A DNA stretch of 64,000 nt from Whitmania pigra (taxonomy: Eukaryota > Annelida > Clitellata > Hirudinida > Haemopidae): contig JAJTWR010000314.1 of NCBI GenBank assembly GCA_021613335.1, positions 1,988,501 through 2,052,500 of the forward strand, read 5' to 3'. Of this stretch, positions 26,650-39,000 are shown piece after piece. The translations under genes and the position numbers were made by a program. Position 1 is the first letter of the stretch; each line of letters starts with the position of its first letter. The notes under the pieces were generated by a model, which had not been told where the DNA came from, made no database searches, and worked only from the letters and a program-made list of their open reading frames with translations.

Positions 26650-26655
26650 AATAAA
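26650..26655 (+). terminator. Polyadenylation signal for DDX51
   Basis: AATAAA lies 76 bp past the DDX51 stop codon, in the short interval before the converging tetraspanin gene. Confidence 0.6.
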
Positions 26656-26814
26656 AAAAGGTAACCAAAATACTGGTCAACAATTTTTAAATTCACAATA
26701 ATTGGCACATTTGATGATCACAAGACTCGATTTTAATTGCACCCCTGAGCTGAGATTGTGAGTGTGAGACACGCTCGGATTGGTATTGAATGTGCAGTAA
26801 TGCTGAACTACTTT

Positions 26815-28415
26815 TCAAGCCTTGATTAGAGCAAGATATTTGCTTTTTTTCTTATCAGCTTTAATCACCTCAGCTTTTTTGGTCCAATAGATGTTGATGG
26901 CAACAGCAGTAAATATTGACAGCTGAATGAGAACAAATTAACTTTGTAATGTTAGTAACAAGCAGAAAAATGCCAAGATTTACAAGGACCGTCATAAATA
27001 TTAATGATGGTAATGATAATAATAAAAGTAGTGATAGCAATTTGGTAGCAGTGCATGATATTGATCAACGTTTAAAATGTTAGAAGCTCACCTGGAGTCC
27101 TGCAAGTATGAGGGTGATGCAAATGATGACCTTGAGGTCTGCCAGAAAGACTTCCTTCAATTTTTTATGACATCCTCTACTCCAGGGAGTCAATTTCGTC
27201 GTGTTCTAATTGACAAATAAGTGAAGTAGAATTATTTTGGAGGAAATTAACTGTATTAAAAAGATCCAATAATAAGTAATTGTTTCTCTGTTGATTATAC
27301 TCGTGACCACTTTTAAATTACTCAAACTAACTTATATTTTACACCAGATATTCTGTTTTTACATAAAAGTAACAATTACTATTCATCTCATAGGAAGTAG
27401 TACTTAGATACTTTCCATTGGTAAATTATATGTATTCAGTACAAATGCTTACAATAAAATAGTTTCAGCAATAGCAATCATTCACAGACATGTATTTTGT
27501 CAATTATCAAGATTACTTGGAATTTGGTTATATGTATGCAGTTCTTCATGGAAAACTGCTGAGTGTTACAACAGCTCTTTGGGAAGCCAATGGCATTTCT
27601 GTCCATCGTGTCAGACCAGGTGACCTTGAACCAGTCTCTGTGGCCTCTCGTGCCACAACATTGCATCTCGGTCTGCATGTGGTTCACCTTCTCCTGGACA
27701 ACGTTGTCTTTTTGAAATTGCAACATGGAAACAAAAAAACTCCCCTGGAGTCGTTAAAGATTACGAAGCATTAAGTGTTAATAGTTAAAATCACTAATTT
27801 AAAGTTAAATTCTTAATATTTGTAGTACAAGCCAAAGCCAATTTACTTTAAAATATTAAAAAAAATTTTTATGCAGTCACATTCGACCTTGAATATGTCA
27901 TCAATGTTTTCAGAGATAGAATAGGCTGTCGAGATAACACACATTTGCATGACAAATAAACCAACAATCCACCATACATAAGCATGAAGTATGACTTCCC
28001 AACTTCCTTTCCAGACTTTTATAATGTAGATAACACACCAGCACATTCCTGTCATGCTTATGAAGGCTGCCACATAGTAAACTCCCATTGTTATTATGAG
28101 AATAACACTTCCATAATAGCCACCAAAGATATCAAAATAACTGAGACTTCTGTAATATTTATGACCGAAATATCCTGCGCCCATCAGAGAAATAACGAAG
28201 GCGAGAAAATTTAAGAACAGAATGATCCTTGATATCGTTGACCCATTCTCCACTTTTGCATCTGTTGACTCAATAAGAGGTCTCGTTGTTTCTTTGTCTG
28301 ATTCAAGCTTACTTTTACGGGTTAGTATTGATTTTATGTTTTTTAAACCTTTCGCTAAAGAAAATCTATTTGTTTTTAACTTTGAGGACATCTTTGGGTT
28401 GCTTGAGGTTTTCAT
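26815..28415 (-). CDS. Tetraspanin, cluster member 1 (325 aa)
   Basis: Four-pass membrane protein in four phase-0 exons: 28415-27888, 27744-27517, 27205-27092 and 26922-26815 (978 nt). The N-terminal cytoplasmic tail of about 60 residues is rich in Lys and Ser. TM1 (IILFLNFLAFVISLMGAGYF), a small loop with SYFDIFGGYYG, TM2, TM3 (WWIVGLFVMQMCVIS), the large loop, TM4 (LKVIICITLILAGLQLSIFTAVAI) and a Lys-rich C tail follow. The loop carries CCGTRGHRDWFKVTW, FPKSCC and LTPWSRGC, giving six conserved cysteines. The CCG...RDWF...W...P-SCC...GC layout resembles the peripherin/ROM1 tetraspanins; that similarity is from memory of the family. It is the last gene of a five-gene tandem array and its neighbours share the intron positions. 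Confidence 0.88.
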
Positions 28416-28658
28416 TTTAAACGTTCCAATGAATTTAAAAAATGCAGCAGACGCCTCAGGCGAGCAACGGCTTATCGAACATGATATGATGGAAATTAAT
28501 CAAAAGTGGACGGATACCAAATTGACTTAATTGTCCAATCACCTCTGTCAAAGAGTATAAAACAATTTTGAATATCATTTAAGCTAACATGTTAACAGCG
28601 CCAACAACAGCAAAAATAATAAATGGCTTAAATTATTCGATGGTTCATTCAAGTGAAT

Positions 28659-30159
28659 TCACATTTCGATGTTCATTAGTTCTTCAGCATCACTTGGCCG
28701 TGGAATGTCGTTCAGGATAGTTTTTTTATTTTTCGCCATTTTGTCCTGTCTAAACTTAAGAGAGAGCAAGAGTTCTTTCTCGCTCGCCATAAAGTCATCA
28801 TAAAATTTCGACGCTTGCATGTTGCTGACCGTCAACGACAAACCAAGGCAGTCACCCAAGATGACAACCGAGAAAATGGCTAACAGATATTTTAGAATGC
28901 TTTGATACATAGTCTTGAGAATGTTCAAACAGCCGAGTTTATATGGTGTCAAAACATTGGCTTGCTGTGGAAAATAATAATCACATTATCGTACTTGTCA
29001 TTTTATTCATTATTTAATTATTAACTTATTGGAATAAATAATAATAAAATTTTGTCCTTAAAGTACATTAACTGAACAATTTACTGCAGAATATGAATTC
29101 CATACCATAAAAGCGGCCTTGGAAACGCAGTCATTTTTCGAATACTGGACAGTGTCGCAGCAACTGCTAGGAAATCCAATGTCTGTATCCCGGTGTTCTC
29201 CTGAAAAATCTAGCGAGAACCACTCTGTGTAGTTGGAATTACCACAGCATCGGTTGTCTGCTTGCAAGGAGTGAATGAGTTCGCGCGCATTCAAGTCGTT
29301 TTTGTACTTCTGCATCATTACTATGAAACCTGACTGAAAGCTAATAATGTTACTGCTATCAAATTTATAACAATCTGCAATATTCCTAGAAATACAAATA
29401 TATCATTATGTCAAATGTTAGTGGAAAATCTTCTCCGGTCCAAATCAAATCTTAGTCCCATAGAAAGTTCATCCACCATAAACGCATTTTCCTATTGATT
29501 GACACTGCGCGGATAGTTTATTAAAACAGTATTGTAATAATTACTAATTAATTATTTAATTTATTAAATAGTCTCTCCCTTCCGAATTAACAGAAAATGT
29601 TTCTCACGCTAAAGATCCTCGACACGAGAGAATAAACGACAACGCAGACGATCAGCGATGAAATGGAGGTGAACATGAGTCCAGTTGCCCACCCGAGGTA
29701 AAGGTAAATAAGAAACCTCATTCCCCCTCTTTTTGATCTCGTCGAGGCAACCCAAAAGGTCATGGATCCGAAGAGGAACGTCAGACACGCAGTGGCTCCA
29801 ATCATGGCCAAGATGACTATTAAATGGCCGTTGTCGTAGCTTTCAAGTACTCTTAAGTATCTGTCCGTGTTTCTGTACATTACAAGAATGCATAATGAGC
29901 CGAAACCACACCAAATGGAAAGAACGAAATTGATGAATGAGATGAGTTTCCATTTGGTAGATTCCTTTGCGCTCAGTGGGAGGTAGTAAAGACGAGCGAA
30001 TCTCGCTTCAAATGATTCATTATTCAACGGATCCTCAATATTCCTGTATTTGTCATTTTCTACTGAAATGTTTAAATCGCCTTCTGGATCCCAAGAGTTT
30101 AATGATTGCTCTTCAGCTTGTGAATCTTCTGCTGGCATTTCAACGCCAACTAAATCCAT
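28659..30159 (-). CDS. Tetraspanin, cluster member 2 (361 aa)
   Basis: Exons 30159-29608, 29333-29106 and 28964-28659 are all phase 0 (1,086 nt). The acidic N-terminal tail of about 70 residues (SWDPEGDLNISVEND) precedes TM1. The small loop carries VLESYDNGH; TM2, TM3 and the large loop follow (RCCGNSNYTEWFSLDF, GFPSSCC, then LTPYKLGC at the start of exon 3), and TM4 is ILKYLLAIFSVVILGDCLGL. The C-terminal cytoplasmic tail of about 55 residues is longer than in member 1 and ends DAEELMNIEM. One sequon (NYT) lies in the large loop. Exons split at the end of TM3 and in the loop, as in members 4 and 5. Ligand or partner is unknown. Confidence 0.88.
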
Positions 30160-30507
30160 GTCTGGAGGGATCTAGAAATAATATAATGTTCTGCTTACAA
30201 ATCCACTACGAAAGTCCAAAACCACGTCACTAGAAGTGCTTAGCAACTCCCACAACGGCTTCAAACTGCCTCACAAATTTAGATGTAAGCAACAAGTCGA
30301 ACTATAATCAGACAAAATTTGATAAACTTGTGATTTTAGATCAAACGTTGAAGATAAGAAACCTGTCCAGTTTCAATAACTAATAACAAATTTATAAAAT
30401 AGTTAACAAGGAATAGGATTACAAAAAAAAAACATAATGAGATCGTCGTGATATGCGTTAATCCCTGAATAAAAATAAATTAAAAATTTAAATTTAAATT
30501 TCCTGCT

Positions 30508-32082
30508 TTATCTCATGTCGAAAGTATCTTTTAGACGCCACTTTTTGGCCAACTCCATGACTCTAATCTCCATAGAAACATCTTCAGTTTTTTGCATTGC
30601 CTTTAATAAAATCATGCTCGATATAATGATGGATAAGATGCATGCTAGTGCAAAAAGGATTGAAGTCAAAACAGAATACAGAAACTTTGAGTATAATTCC
30701 GTGATTTTAATTTTGCATCCCTGTTTTATGGGAGTCAGAGATTCGATATTCTTCAAATAAAAAATAGACTGAAAATAAATCCCGTAATTATAAAAAAAAA
30801 TTACAAGCGTTACTTGTCGTGAAGCGAAATTTACGCATGGAGTGCTTTCTGTGAAATTTTGATGGCCGTTCATGCAACAACTTTTGGGAAAGCCTAGTTA
30901 TTCAAAAACGTCGTCAGTGTATCAACCAACATGAACAAAGTATGTTTATAAAATAAGAAGAACTCTTCAAAAATTATAAATTCAAATTTCAAAGTTTGTT
31001 TTCTCACAGAATTAAATCAAAACTTCATAGTCTTAGATGGACAGTCTTACCCAGGTCCATCTTGGATATTTGGTCTGACCAGGTTATTTCCAACCATTCC
31101 GTATAATTATTGAAGCCACAACATTCCAGTGTGGTCTGCATGCGGTGTACAATCATTTGCTGTCTGACGTCTAAACTGAACTGAACCATACTTCTCTTGT
31201 AACCCTGCGCATTAATATATTCATACTTATTTTATGTTTATTCATGACTCTTTTAACAAGTAATTTATTGTTGGACACTGTTAAATGAATATTAGATCCT
31301 GTTCCCAAGAACTTGTTAGCATGTTTAAATGTTATTATGGTAGATAATAGCCTATCCAAGTATGATACAAAAATATGAGATGCAAGCTTGTTCCATGCCA
31401 AATTACTTGAAAAAGATGTTCCTTGACACGTAACAGCATAACAGCTACAACAACACCTCCAAGCATGATGACCAGTAAGGCGACCGTCCAGCCGACGTAG
31501 TTATAAACGGCGAACCTCATCCTGCTTCTGGTCGTTCCTGTAAATAAAAACAAACCCAGGATAAACGCCTATAAAAGCTTTTGTCTAATTCTTTTATTAT
31601 TCGCAAATAGTGTCATAAAAAAACAAGCAATCACCTAGAAATTTGAAAAGTACAACAGTTAAGCCCAATGAGAACACAGTCCCGCTTTCGATCATAACGA
31701 CCAAAAATGCTTGCTCTACTTTTCCCCCATCGTAACCCTCAATTATGTCAAAATATGATTTGTTACGAACGTGACTGCTGTACACGAAATAGCCAGCTAC
31801 TCCGTTCCCGATAATCGCTCCAAAATTTATTAGGGCCAGTAGAACCCACAACGTATATTCCTTCCGCTCAAACTTCAGCAAGTCCTCTGACGTGAGTCCA
31901 CGTAACCTCAGCTTATCGGTCGCTTCAAAAGAATTGAAATCAACGTTTCTCTCGGCTAGTAACGGACTCTCGTAATTTTCAAATGACTCTTGTTCCGATA
32001 TTTGATCACTTTCTGCAGACACAAAGGCCCCCTCGGAAATATTGTAATCCTCCGAGGTACTTAAATTTGAAACCATGGCCAT
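30508..32082 (-). CDS. Tetraspanin, cluster member 3 (357 aa)
   Basis: Five exons: 32082-31635, 31537-31407, 31204-31051, 30893-30814 and 30768-30508 (1,074 nt). Two extra phase-1 introns split the sequence before TM3 and inside the large loop; paralogues in the array lack both. An N-terminal acidic tail of about 80 residues precedes TM1 (LWVLLALINFGAIIGNGVAG). The small loop has FDIIEGYDGG. TM3 is VGWTVALLVIMLGGVVVAVM. The large loop has LECCGFNNYTEWLEITWSDQ, GFPKSCC and LTPIKQGC. TM4 is SVLTSILFALACILSIIISS. The start at 32082 is the first in-frame ATG. Confidence 0.88.
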
Positions 32083-32235
32083 TTATGACTGAACGCTCGA
32101 AAACCGCCCCGGAGAAAAAAATAGTCGCTTTTTGTTATTTTTTGTTTTTCTGAGAGATGGGCTAGCAAAAACAAATCTGCTCATTCTTGATAACAACATA
32201 AGACGAAATATAACGATTAAAAGTTTGTCAAAAGA

Positions 32236-33434
32236 TTATCTCGAATATTTGCTGCTTCCGACCCGACCAACTTTAAGCTTCATAATCTTTAAGACTTTAA
32301 TTTTGTTTTTCAAGACATTCACGCGCTCCACGTGAACTTGCTTCTCGTGGTTAGCAATGGTGACCAAGTTTAACCAGCAAAGAACCACCACAAGTAATCT
32401 GATGACCGAGAATAGGACGAACATTGAGGCCATGACGGCCATCTTCCTCCTGTAATAGTATAGCAGCTTGAGGTTACATCCTTTGGCCCACGGAGTTAGT
32501 TCTAGTGGATTCTGAAAACAATTTCAAACAATTTAATACTATGAGCTTCTACAAACCAATAAAAAAAATACTTTAATTTGCATCGAAAGCCAACGGCTAA
32601 AGTGACAACCATTTGTTTATCCAGCCTATATTACGCGTGGACTTAGAATGAAGTGGCCAGAATCACATACCTTGAAATCAATTATGTTTACACACTTTCC
32701 GACTGGGGCTTTTAGTTTACAACAACTTTCAGGAAAACCTAACACACTCGAGGTGATCATCGGTGACCAACCCACTGTAAACCAATCCGTGAAATTATCG
32801 TTCCCACAGCATTGAACATCTTTTTGAAGAGCATCTATTAAGAAAGCTATATCCTTGTTGTGTGAATAAAATTTAAGGCTTCCGTAAAATCCACTCTAAG
32901 AAGAGAAATAAAATAAACTTTGTATAACTCTTGCTTTAATGAATGAAAAGTTAAGAAATGGAAATAGCTTTCAGCACAAACCCTGAACATCACATGTCCC
33001 TTTAGAAAAACCATGATGCACATGGCCGCCGCACTCGAGTACAGGATAACTAAAATCAAGCTCGAGGCCATGTTGAAGCTGACAAAATAACGACATCGAC
33101 CTAACTTGGACATCATTCTTTGACGTGATGTAACGAAATAATTTATTGATGAAGCGAGGCAACTTCCCGCACATGAGACAGTTAAGAGTAATGTAAAAGT
33201 GCCTCTGTCGTATCCATCTATCGTTCTTAAATAGAATCTAAAGTTGAAATGATTCTTCAGCAAATAAAACATTCCGCAAACGTCTAGAAAACACGTTAAC
33301 AGGTTGACAATCGGAAGGACCCTCCACAACAAAGGTAAATCAGACCTAGTAAATCTATAAAATTTTAAAAACGATCGCTTTGTAAAAGTCTTCACCGGCT
33401 CATCCCGAGCACTACTTTTGCCATCCGCAGCCAT
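32236..33434 (-). CDS. Tetraspanin, cluster member 4 (317 aa)
   Basis: Exons 33434-32982, 32895-32671 and 32511-32236 (954 nt), phase 0 throughout. I start it at the ATG reading MAADGKSSARD; the longer open frame upstream begins at a non-ATG codon. The tail of about 35 residues is shorter than in the others. Small loop: LRTIDGYDRG. Large loop: VQCCGNDNFTDWFTVGW, GFPESCC, ELTPWAKGC. TM4 (MASMFVLFSVIRLLVVVLCW) is followed by a Lys/Val-rich cytoplasmic tail of about 50 residues, likely helical. It lies about 150 bp from member 3 and 300 bp from member 5, so the array is compact and co-oriented. Confidence 0.87.
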
Positions 33435-33734
33435 TTTTGAACTGCAGACGCATGGAACTTGCGAAGACAAGGGTAAATAAAATTGACAAAATTAGCGCAT
33501 ATAACTTAAATAAACGTTAATTAATATTGATTTTTTTTTAAATTCAGTTTTAAATGGTACGACTATCAGCAGCTCCAAACCATATTTTAAGGAACCGTGC
33601 TCCGGCCAACATAAAAACTTGGCGACCCCACACCCACATTTTCATAAAAGTCTCAAAGACAACGAAACAAGCCACCGAAAGTATTTAAATTCATATCACC
33701 AGAAAAACTCTCATTTATTCACTTTATTAACCAA

Positions 33735-34937
33735 TTATTCATAAATAGTGGCTTCCTTTTTTGCTCTATGTTCCTTCAGCCTCTTTAGCATGATGCTGAT
33801 CCTCTCCTCTATAACTAAGGTTTCATAATTTTTTATCGAGGAAATGTTCATGAAACTCATAACTAACAATATGAATTCTAAAATGGAAAGACTTATTAAG
33901 ACACCTAAAGATATTCTTAGAAGGAAAGAGTAAACATCTTCTAATTTATTCACGCATCCGTCCTTCCATGGGGTTAAACTTTCAGACTTCTACAAAATAA
34001 AAAAGATTATATACATACTGAAAATTTGAAGGGAAATAAATACTTGGAATGGAGCTTGTACAATGCATTCATCCCTGTCATAATGAAATAGATCACAACA
34101 ACTTTTCGGCAGGTTCAGTTTTAATTTGGAGACTTTGTCTGACCAAGTAATTGAGAACCATTCTGTAAAGATAAAACTGCCACAACATTGAAGATCAAAT
34201 TGGAGGTTGTTAATTTTCTTGGCTACATCTGGGACTCGGCCATACAACATCATGGACATAAATATTCCACCCTAAAAAATTTACTCATTCGATCAAATTC
34301 TTTCTAGAGGTCATTCATCTACTTAGTGTAGGGTTTCTAATTAATGGTTTTATGGTTATAACTAAATCATCCCAGATCTACTAGGTCAATAAATTTAAAC
34401 CTTAAAAAGATTTGGAACAGCGAAAATCACGGCAATGCATTGAATTGATATCCCGACTAAAAGGACGCACAAGGCCGTTGTCCAGCCAACGTAAGCATAA
34501 ATCATGTAACGCATTCTGCCTCTTCTGTTTCTGTTCTGCGCAACGCAAAGAATCAAGATTCCCATGAAACTGATCACAGCACAAGTCAAATAAATAAATA
34601 CGATTAGGGACAAGAATGAACCCTGGTCGTAAGAGTCAAGCAACGTGAACTTTTCGAAATATTTGTCATGCAAAGCTTTTATTCCACAGCTTCCGCAAAT
34701 ACTTGCAAGCATCACAAAACCATTTATGAATGTCATTACCAGCCAACCTCGACCTTCGAAATTCGAAGGCTTTCGTCGAGGTTTCGTTGATATCGTCCGA
34801 TATCTCTCTCCTGTCGTCAAAGCGCCGTTTCTCTTTCGTGGATAATGTGCTAACGATTTTTGAAAAGAATGAGTTTCCTTCTCACGCGAATCGTCACTTA
34901 TTTTATTTACTCTACTATCTCCTTCTAAGAATTTCAT
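33735..34937 (-). CDS. Tetraspanin, cluster member 5 (339 aa)
   Basis: Exons 34937-34401, 34271-34044 and 33989-33735 (1,020 nt), all phase 0. The N-terminal tail of about 65 residues is basic (YPRKRNG, STKPRRKPS). TM1 region: WLVMTFINGFVMLASICGSC. Small loop: LLDSYDQGSF. TM3: YVGWTTALCVLLVGISIQC. The large loop has LQCCGSFIFTEWFSITWSDK, NLPKSCC and LTPWKDGC. TM4 region: LLRISLGVLISLSILEFILL. The C-terminal tail is charged. The start is 345 bp from the divergent ORP start codon, so the two probably share a promoter region. Confidence 0.88.
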
Positions 34938-35282
34938 TTTCCACCGTCAGGAAGAACACATCCAGGCGCATCGTCTGATTAAGTCGTCAGCTTTAAAAGA
35001 ATCAACAACCACCATTTTGTAAATTTGCAAAGGTAGCATGCCTTAATGACTTAAAAGGAAATTTACGTTTACAAATTAAAACATAAATGTGTATAATTGC
35101 CTAAAATTTGCAATAGTTTTCATTTAAAATGTCAAAGGTTGTTGCGCCTTAGATGTCCATTCACAGAAATTTGTTGCATTCGGACTGAAGCACCGATAAT
35201 TCTATTTTTGTACTCCGATGGAAGTCGGCTGTGATGTTCTGACAAAATCTATATATTCTTGAGATTTCTTAACTATACAATA
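34938..35282. promoter_or_regulatory. Putative bidirectional promoter interval (tetraspanin 5 / ORP)
   Basis: The start codons of a minus-strand and a plus-strand gene are separated by only 345 bp, so both 5' UTRs and core promoters must lie here or in upstream noncoding exons. I see no TATA box that I would assign with confidence. Confidence 0.45.
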
Positions 35283-38200
35283 ATGGAGCATATCGGAAAC
35301 AAATTAAGTCACTTTTCTATTGGAAATAGTAATAAAAACGCAGAGGAAGATGGAAATGAGCAAATTGGAAGACATAAGTACAGGTTATCGCCGGAACAAA
35401 TGGTTTTTAGAGTTTAATCAATTACAAAATAATATTGTGAAATGTTTTAGTTGGTTTTTTGTTATGCAAAAACAATGTCATTAACAAGGCTAAAATATTT
35501 TACCTAGTAAAAAAACATTGCTATGACCTAACTTTTAATCGATAACGTTAAAAAGCAGACGTAACGTCTTGCTTAATTTGGCGACTTCTCAGAGTGTTTT
35601 CAAATAAAGTTTAAAATAATTCTTATTTTGGAAGACAAATCAATGATGTTTCGATTACTTAACTTAATCAAGGCTGAGCTTGCCAGCGCCCATGTACGAA
35701 AGAAATGATGTTAATGCCATTAGTATCCTCAAGCAATGCATAGGAAAGGTTATTAAAACTTTTTTTCTGATTAATAATGCACTAAGTAGATGTTATAATT
35801 AAAACTTTAAAAAATGTTTTAATTAAAACTTAAGAGAATTTTGGACTTATTCGTGTTAATTGTAATTTAATCGATTTTATTTAAATTTAATTTGTACATA
35901 AACGTAGTTGAATTAACACGTTGAACTTTGCATTTAAGCTACTTGACATTATCTGGAAAATACATTCATCCTTTAAAATAAATAAAAACCTTTTTTCTTA
36001 AAGGAGTTATCAAAAGTTACCATGCCTGTTTTACTGAATGAACCACTAAGTTTTCTACAAAGAATGGTGGAATACCTTGAATATTCTCAACTCCTGATAG
36101 ATGCCAGCAACTCCAGTGATCATGTAAACAGACTGGAAGTTGGTGTAACTTATTATTTTATGTTATGATTATTAGATATAATTTTTAATTATTAATTATT
36201 AGAATATTAGACATAAGATAGATAGATAGATGACTGGATAGATAATTAGGTCATGATTGATTTTCTTATAGAATTTATCAGATTATAATTAAATATAATT
36301 CAAATATCTGAACTTCTTCCTCATTTTTTTTGTTAAAACATTAAAGCGTAGTTAATTTTTTTTGAAAGTGATTCATTTGTTATGACCATGAATATCAGGA
36401 TTTGCTTTGTAATTAGTTGGTGACTGCTTTTGCTGTGTCTGCCACTTCTTCTAATTGGGAAAGAATTGGAAAGCCTTTCAATCCACTACTAGGAGAAACA
36501 TATGAACTGGATAGGTGAAGTGATCACCTTTGCTCTGATAATAACAATAATAACAAATAATTAATATGGTTAACAATCTGGAGTCTAAGTTTTGACACTA
36601 ATTGATGTAATAAATAAATAATACAAATGCCATGTTTAGACCAGATCTAGGCTTTAGAATTGTTTGTGAGCAAGTGAGTCACCATCCCCCTGTCAGTGCT
36701 TTTTATGGGGAGGGAGAGTACTACACCATCCATGGATCCATACAACCAAAAATGAAATTCTGGGGCAAGTCCATTGAAGTGACTCCTAAGGGGATGATAA
36801 CGTTGAACCTGAAAAAGTCAGTTGACACAAATTTAAAATTACTTTATTATGATCAGGAATTTAAATATATTTTTAAGCTAACTTTTGTTACATAAATGTC
36901 ATAATAATGTTTTCAATAACATGAAAGGCACGGTGAAACCTACACTTGGCACAATGTCAACTGCTCTGTCAACAATGTGCTTGTTGGAAAAATGTGGATT
37001 GAGCATGTTAGAACTTCTGATTCCATTTGTTCTCCTCTGCTGAAAATATTAACTCTAAAAATAGATATATCAAAATATAATGCATGTCCTCAGTGTAACA
37101 GACCTATAAGTGCATTCCTAGAAATTCTTGAATTTTTATGTTATGCTTTATCATGAAAAAATTGTGTTCGAAGTTGAGGCTCATAAATCTTTTGTACATT
37201 AGTCTAACAAATGTGACATTTAACATGAGAATTGCATATCGTTATTCAAAGTCAAAAGTACAGATTTACTATTATATATAGTCCATCATTAGTTAATTAT
37301 TCACAGTCTGGAACAATGGAAGTGATCAACACTACTACAAAATACAAGTGCACACTCCACTTCAAATCTGTGGACTTTCTGGGGAGAGATGCACACAAGA
37401 TAGAAGGACACATGTTTGACCCCAAGTAAGTTGCAATTGTTATATTTGGGAATAGCCTAAGGAAATTATTTATATAATTATGTAATAATTGGTTTTGGTA
37501 GTTCAAATTAATTGTCAGCCAATAAACAACCAAATGCTCATATTATCTAAATATCTTAAATTAAGAAATATAAAAAATCAAATGTCTAATTTTTACCAGA
37601 TTAAATTCAGTTAATTAAAAAACATTAAAATAGTTACTCCTACGCTTAAGCCATTTACAATCCTTTTGTTAATCATTTAAACAATTTTTAGTCAAAAGAA
37701 AGTGAGAACTTTCTATGGAAAGTGGCTGGAGGCACTTTACAGCTACGATGTTGCTGTGTATGATTCCTATAGCAAGACCATTAGGAGATGTCCCTCCCCA
37801 TTTGCCATGGTGAAGGTAGTCACGTGTTTCTTTTGGTTATGGTTACACTGCATTGTTACTAAATGGCAGATATAATGGCTTCCATTTGAATTACTTCTCA
37901 TTGCTGCTGGAGGTTATTATTTCACAATTTCATATTGTTGGTTTTATAGTCTCTTAAATGCTCTTTGAAGACACCATCTGAAGATGTACCTAGCAGAGGA
38001 TCATCGAGCAATTTGAACCTGATGAATCAAAAGATACTATGGGAGTCAAAACCTCGTCCGCCATCTTCAAGTCAGGTGACAATCTAATCTGCATATACAT
38101 AAATAATGTATGCATAAATAATAATACTAGCTTACATCTGCAACTAATAGGAATTTAGAATATCTAGTTTTACTAAATATTAATTTAACCCAATGAAATT

Positions 38201-38779
38201 AAATTAGCAGAGGTCTAAATTATGGAAACATCAGTTTGGAATTATTACTGCATTGGGTTTTGAATATCATTACTGAACGTGAAAACTTAATTGAATAGTT
38301 TACACCTACAACTTCCCCATTAATCACTTGCTAGTACTACAACTTCACCGAGTTTGCACTAAGTCTGAATGAACTGAGTTCAAGCATGTTGGACGTGCTA
38401 CCTCCGACAGACTCCAGGTTCCGACCAGACATAAGATGCTTGGAGGAAGGAGACATAGGTAAGCCCACGCAATATATGCTGTTCGCCCAGATGACCTAGC
38501 AAATTAATTGATCTTAAGATAAAGCCGCAATCGAGAAGACAAGAGTAGAAGAGAAGCAGAGATCAATGAAGAAAGAGAGGAAGCATCTCAAAGATGAATG
38601 GGAACCAAGGTTGAAGCTCAATAAACCCAAGCACCAACATTTTTGATTTATGCTCTCAATTGTAATGCTTTTGAAGGTGGTTCAAATTCATGAGGGACCC
38701 ACTCACTGGCGTCGAAGACTGGATCTACAGTGGGCATTACTGGGACAGACACTACGAAGACTGCAGAAACATATTTTGA
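35283..38779 (+). CDS. OSBPL2: Oxysterol-binding protein-related protein, ORP2-type (450 aa)
   Basis: ORPs move sterols and phosphoinositides between membranes. Twelve exons total 1,353 nt: 35283-35383, 35673-35748, 36004-36138, 36417-36514, 36640-36816, 36928-37006, 37307-37425, 37692-37815, 37950-38075, 38335-38458, 38519-38609, 38677-38779. The ORD lipid-binding core shows [20 protein letters not shown], the fingerprint [51 protein letters not shown] and the C-terminal [32 protein letters not shown] and [14 protein letters not shown]. There is no PH domain or ankyrin repeat, as in short ORP2. Length is close to vertebrate ORP2 (about 480). Against ORP1, no upstream ankyrin/PH exons are visible before the divergent tetraspanin. 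Confidence 0.93.
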
Positions 38780-38940
38780 ACATTCCCAGAATATATTTTG
38801 ATGGTTTCTAAATACCGACACCCCAGATGCACATTTAATAGACTAGGAAGTTGTATTTGTCATAGACGGATAGAACTGCACGTGTTATGCGTTTCTCTAG
38901 ACTGATCAAAATCATGACAATAGAAATTGTGCCAAATTTT

Positions 38941-38946
38941 TTTATT
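38941..38946 (-). terminator. Polyadenylation signal for RPL6
   Basis: TTTATT on + reads AATAAA on the minus strand, 55 bp past the RPL6 stop codon. Confidence 0.6.
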
Positions 38947-39000
38947 CACATCAGACACATCACCAATCTGAGCCCAACAGTTACTGATTCTGCCAATCAT

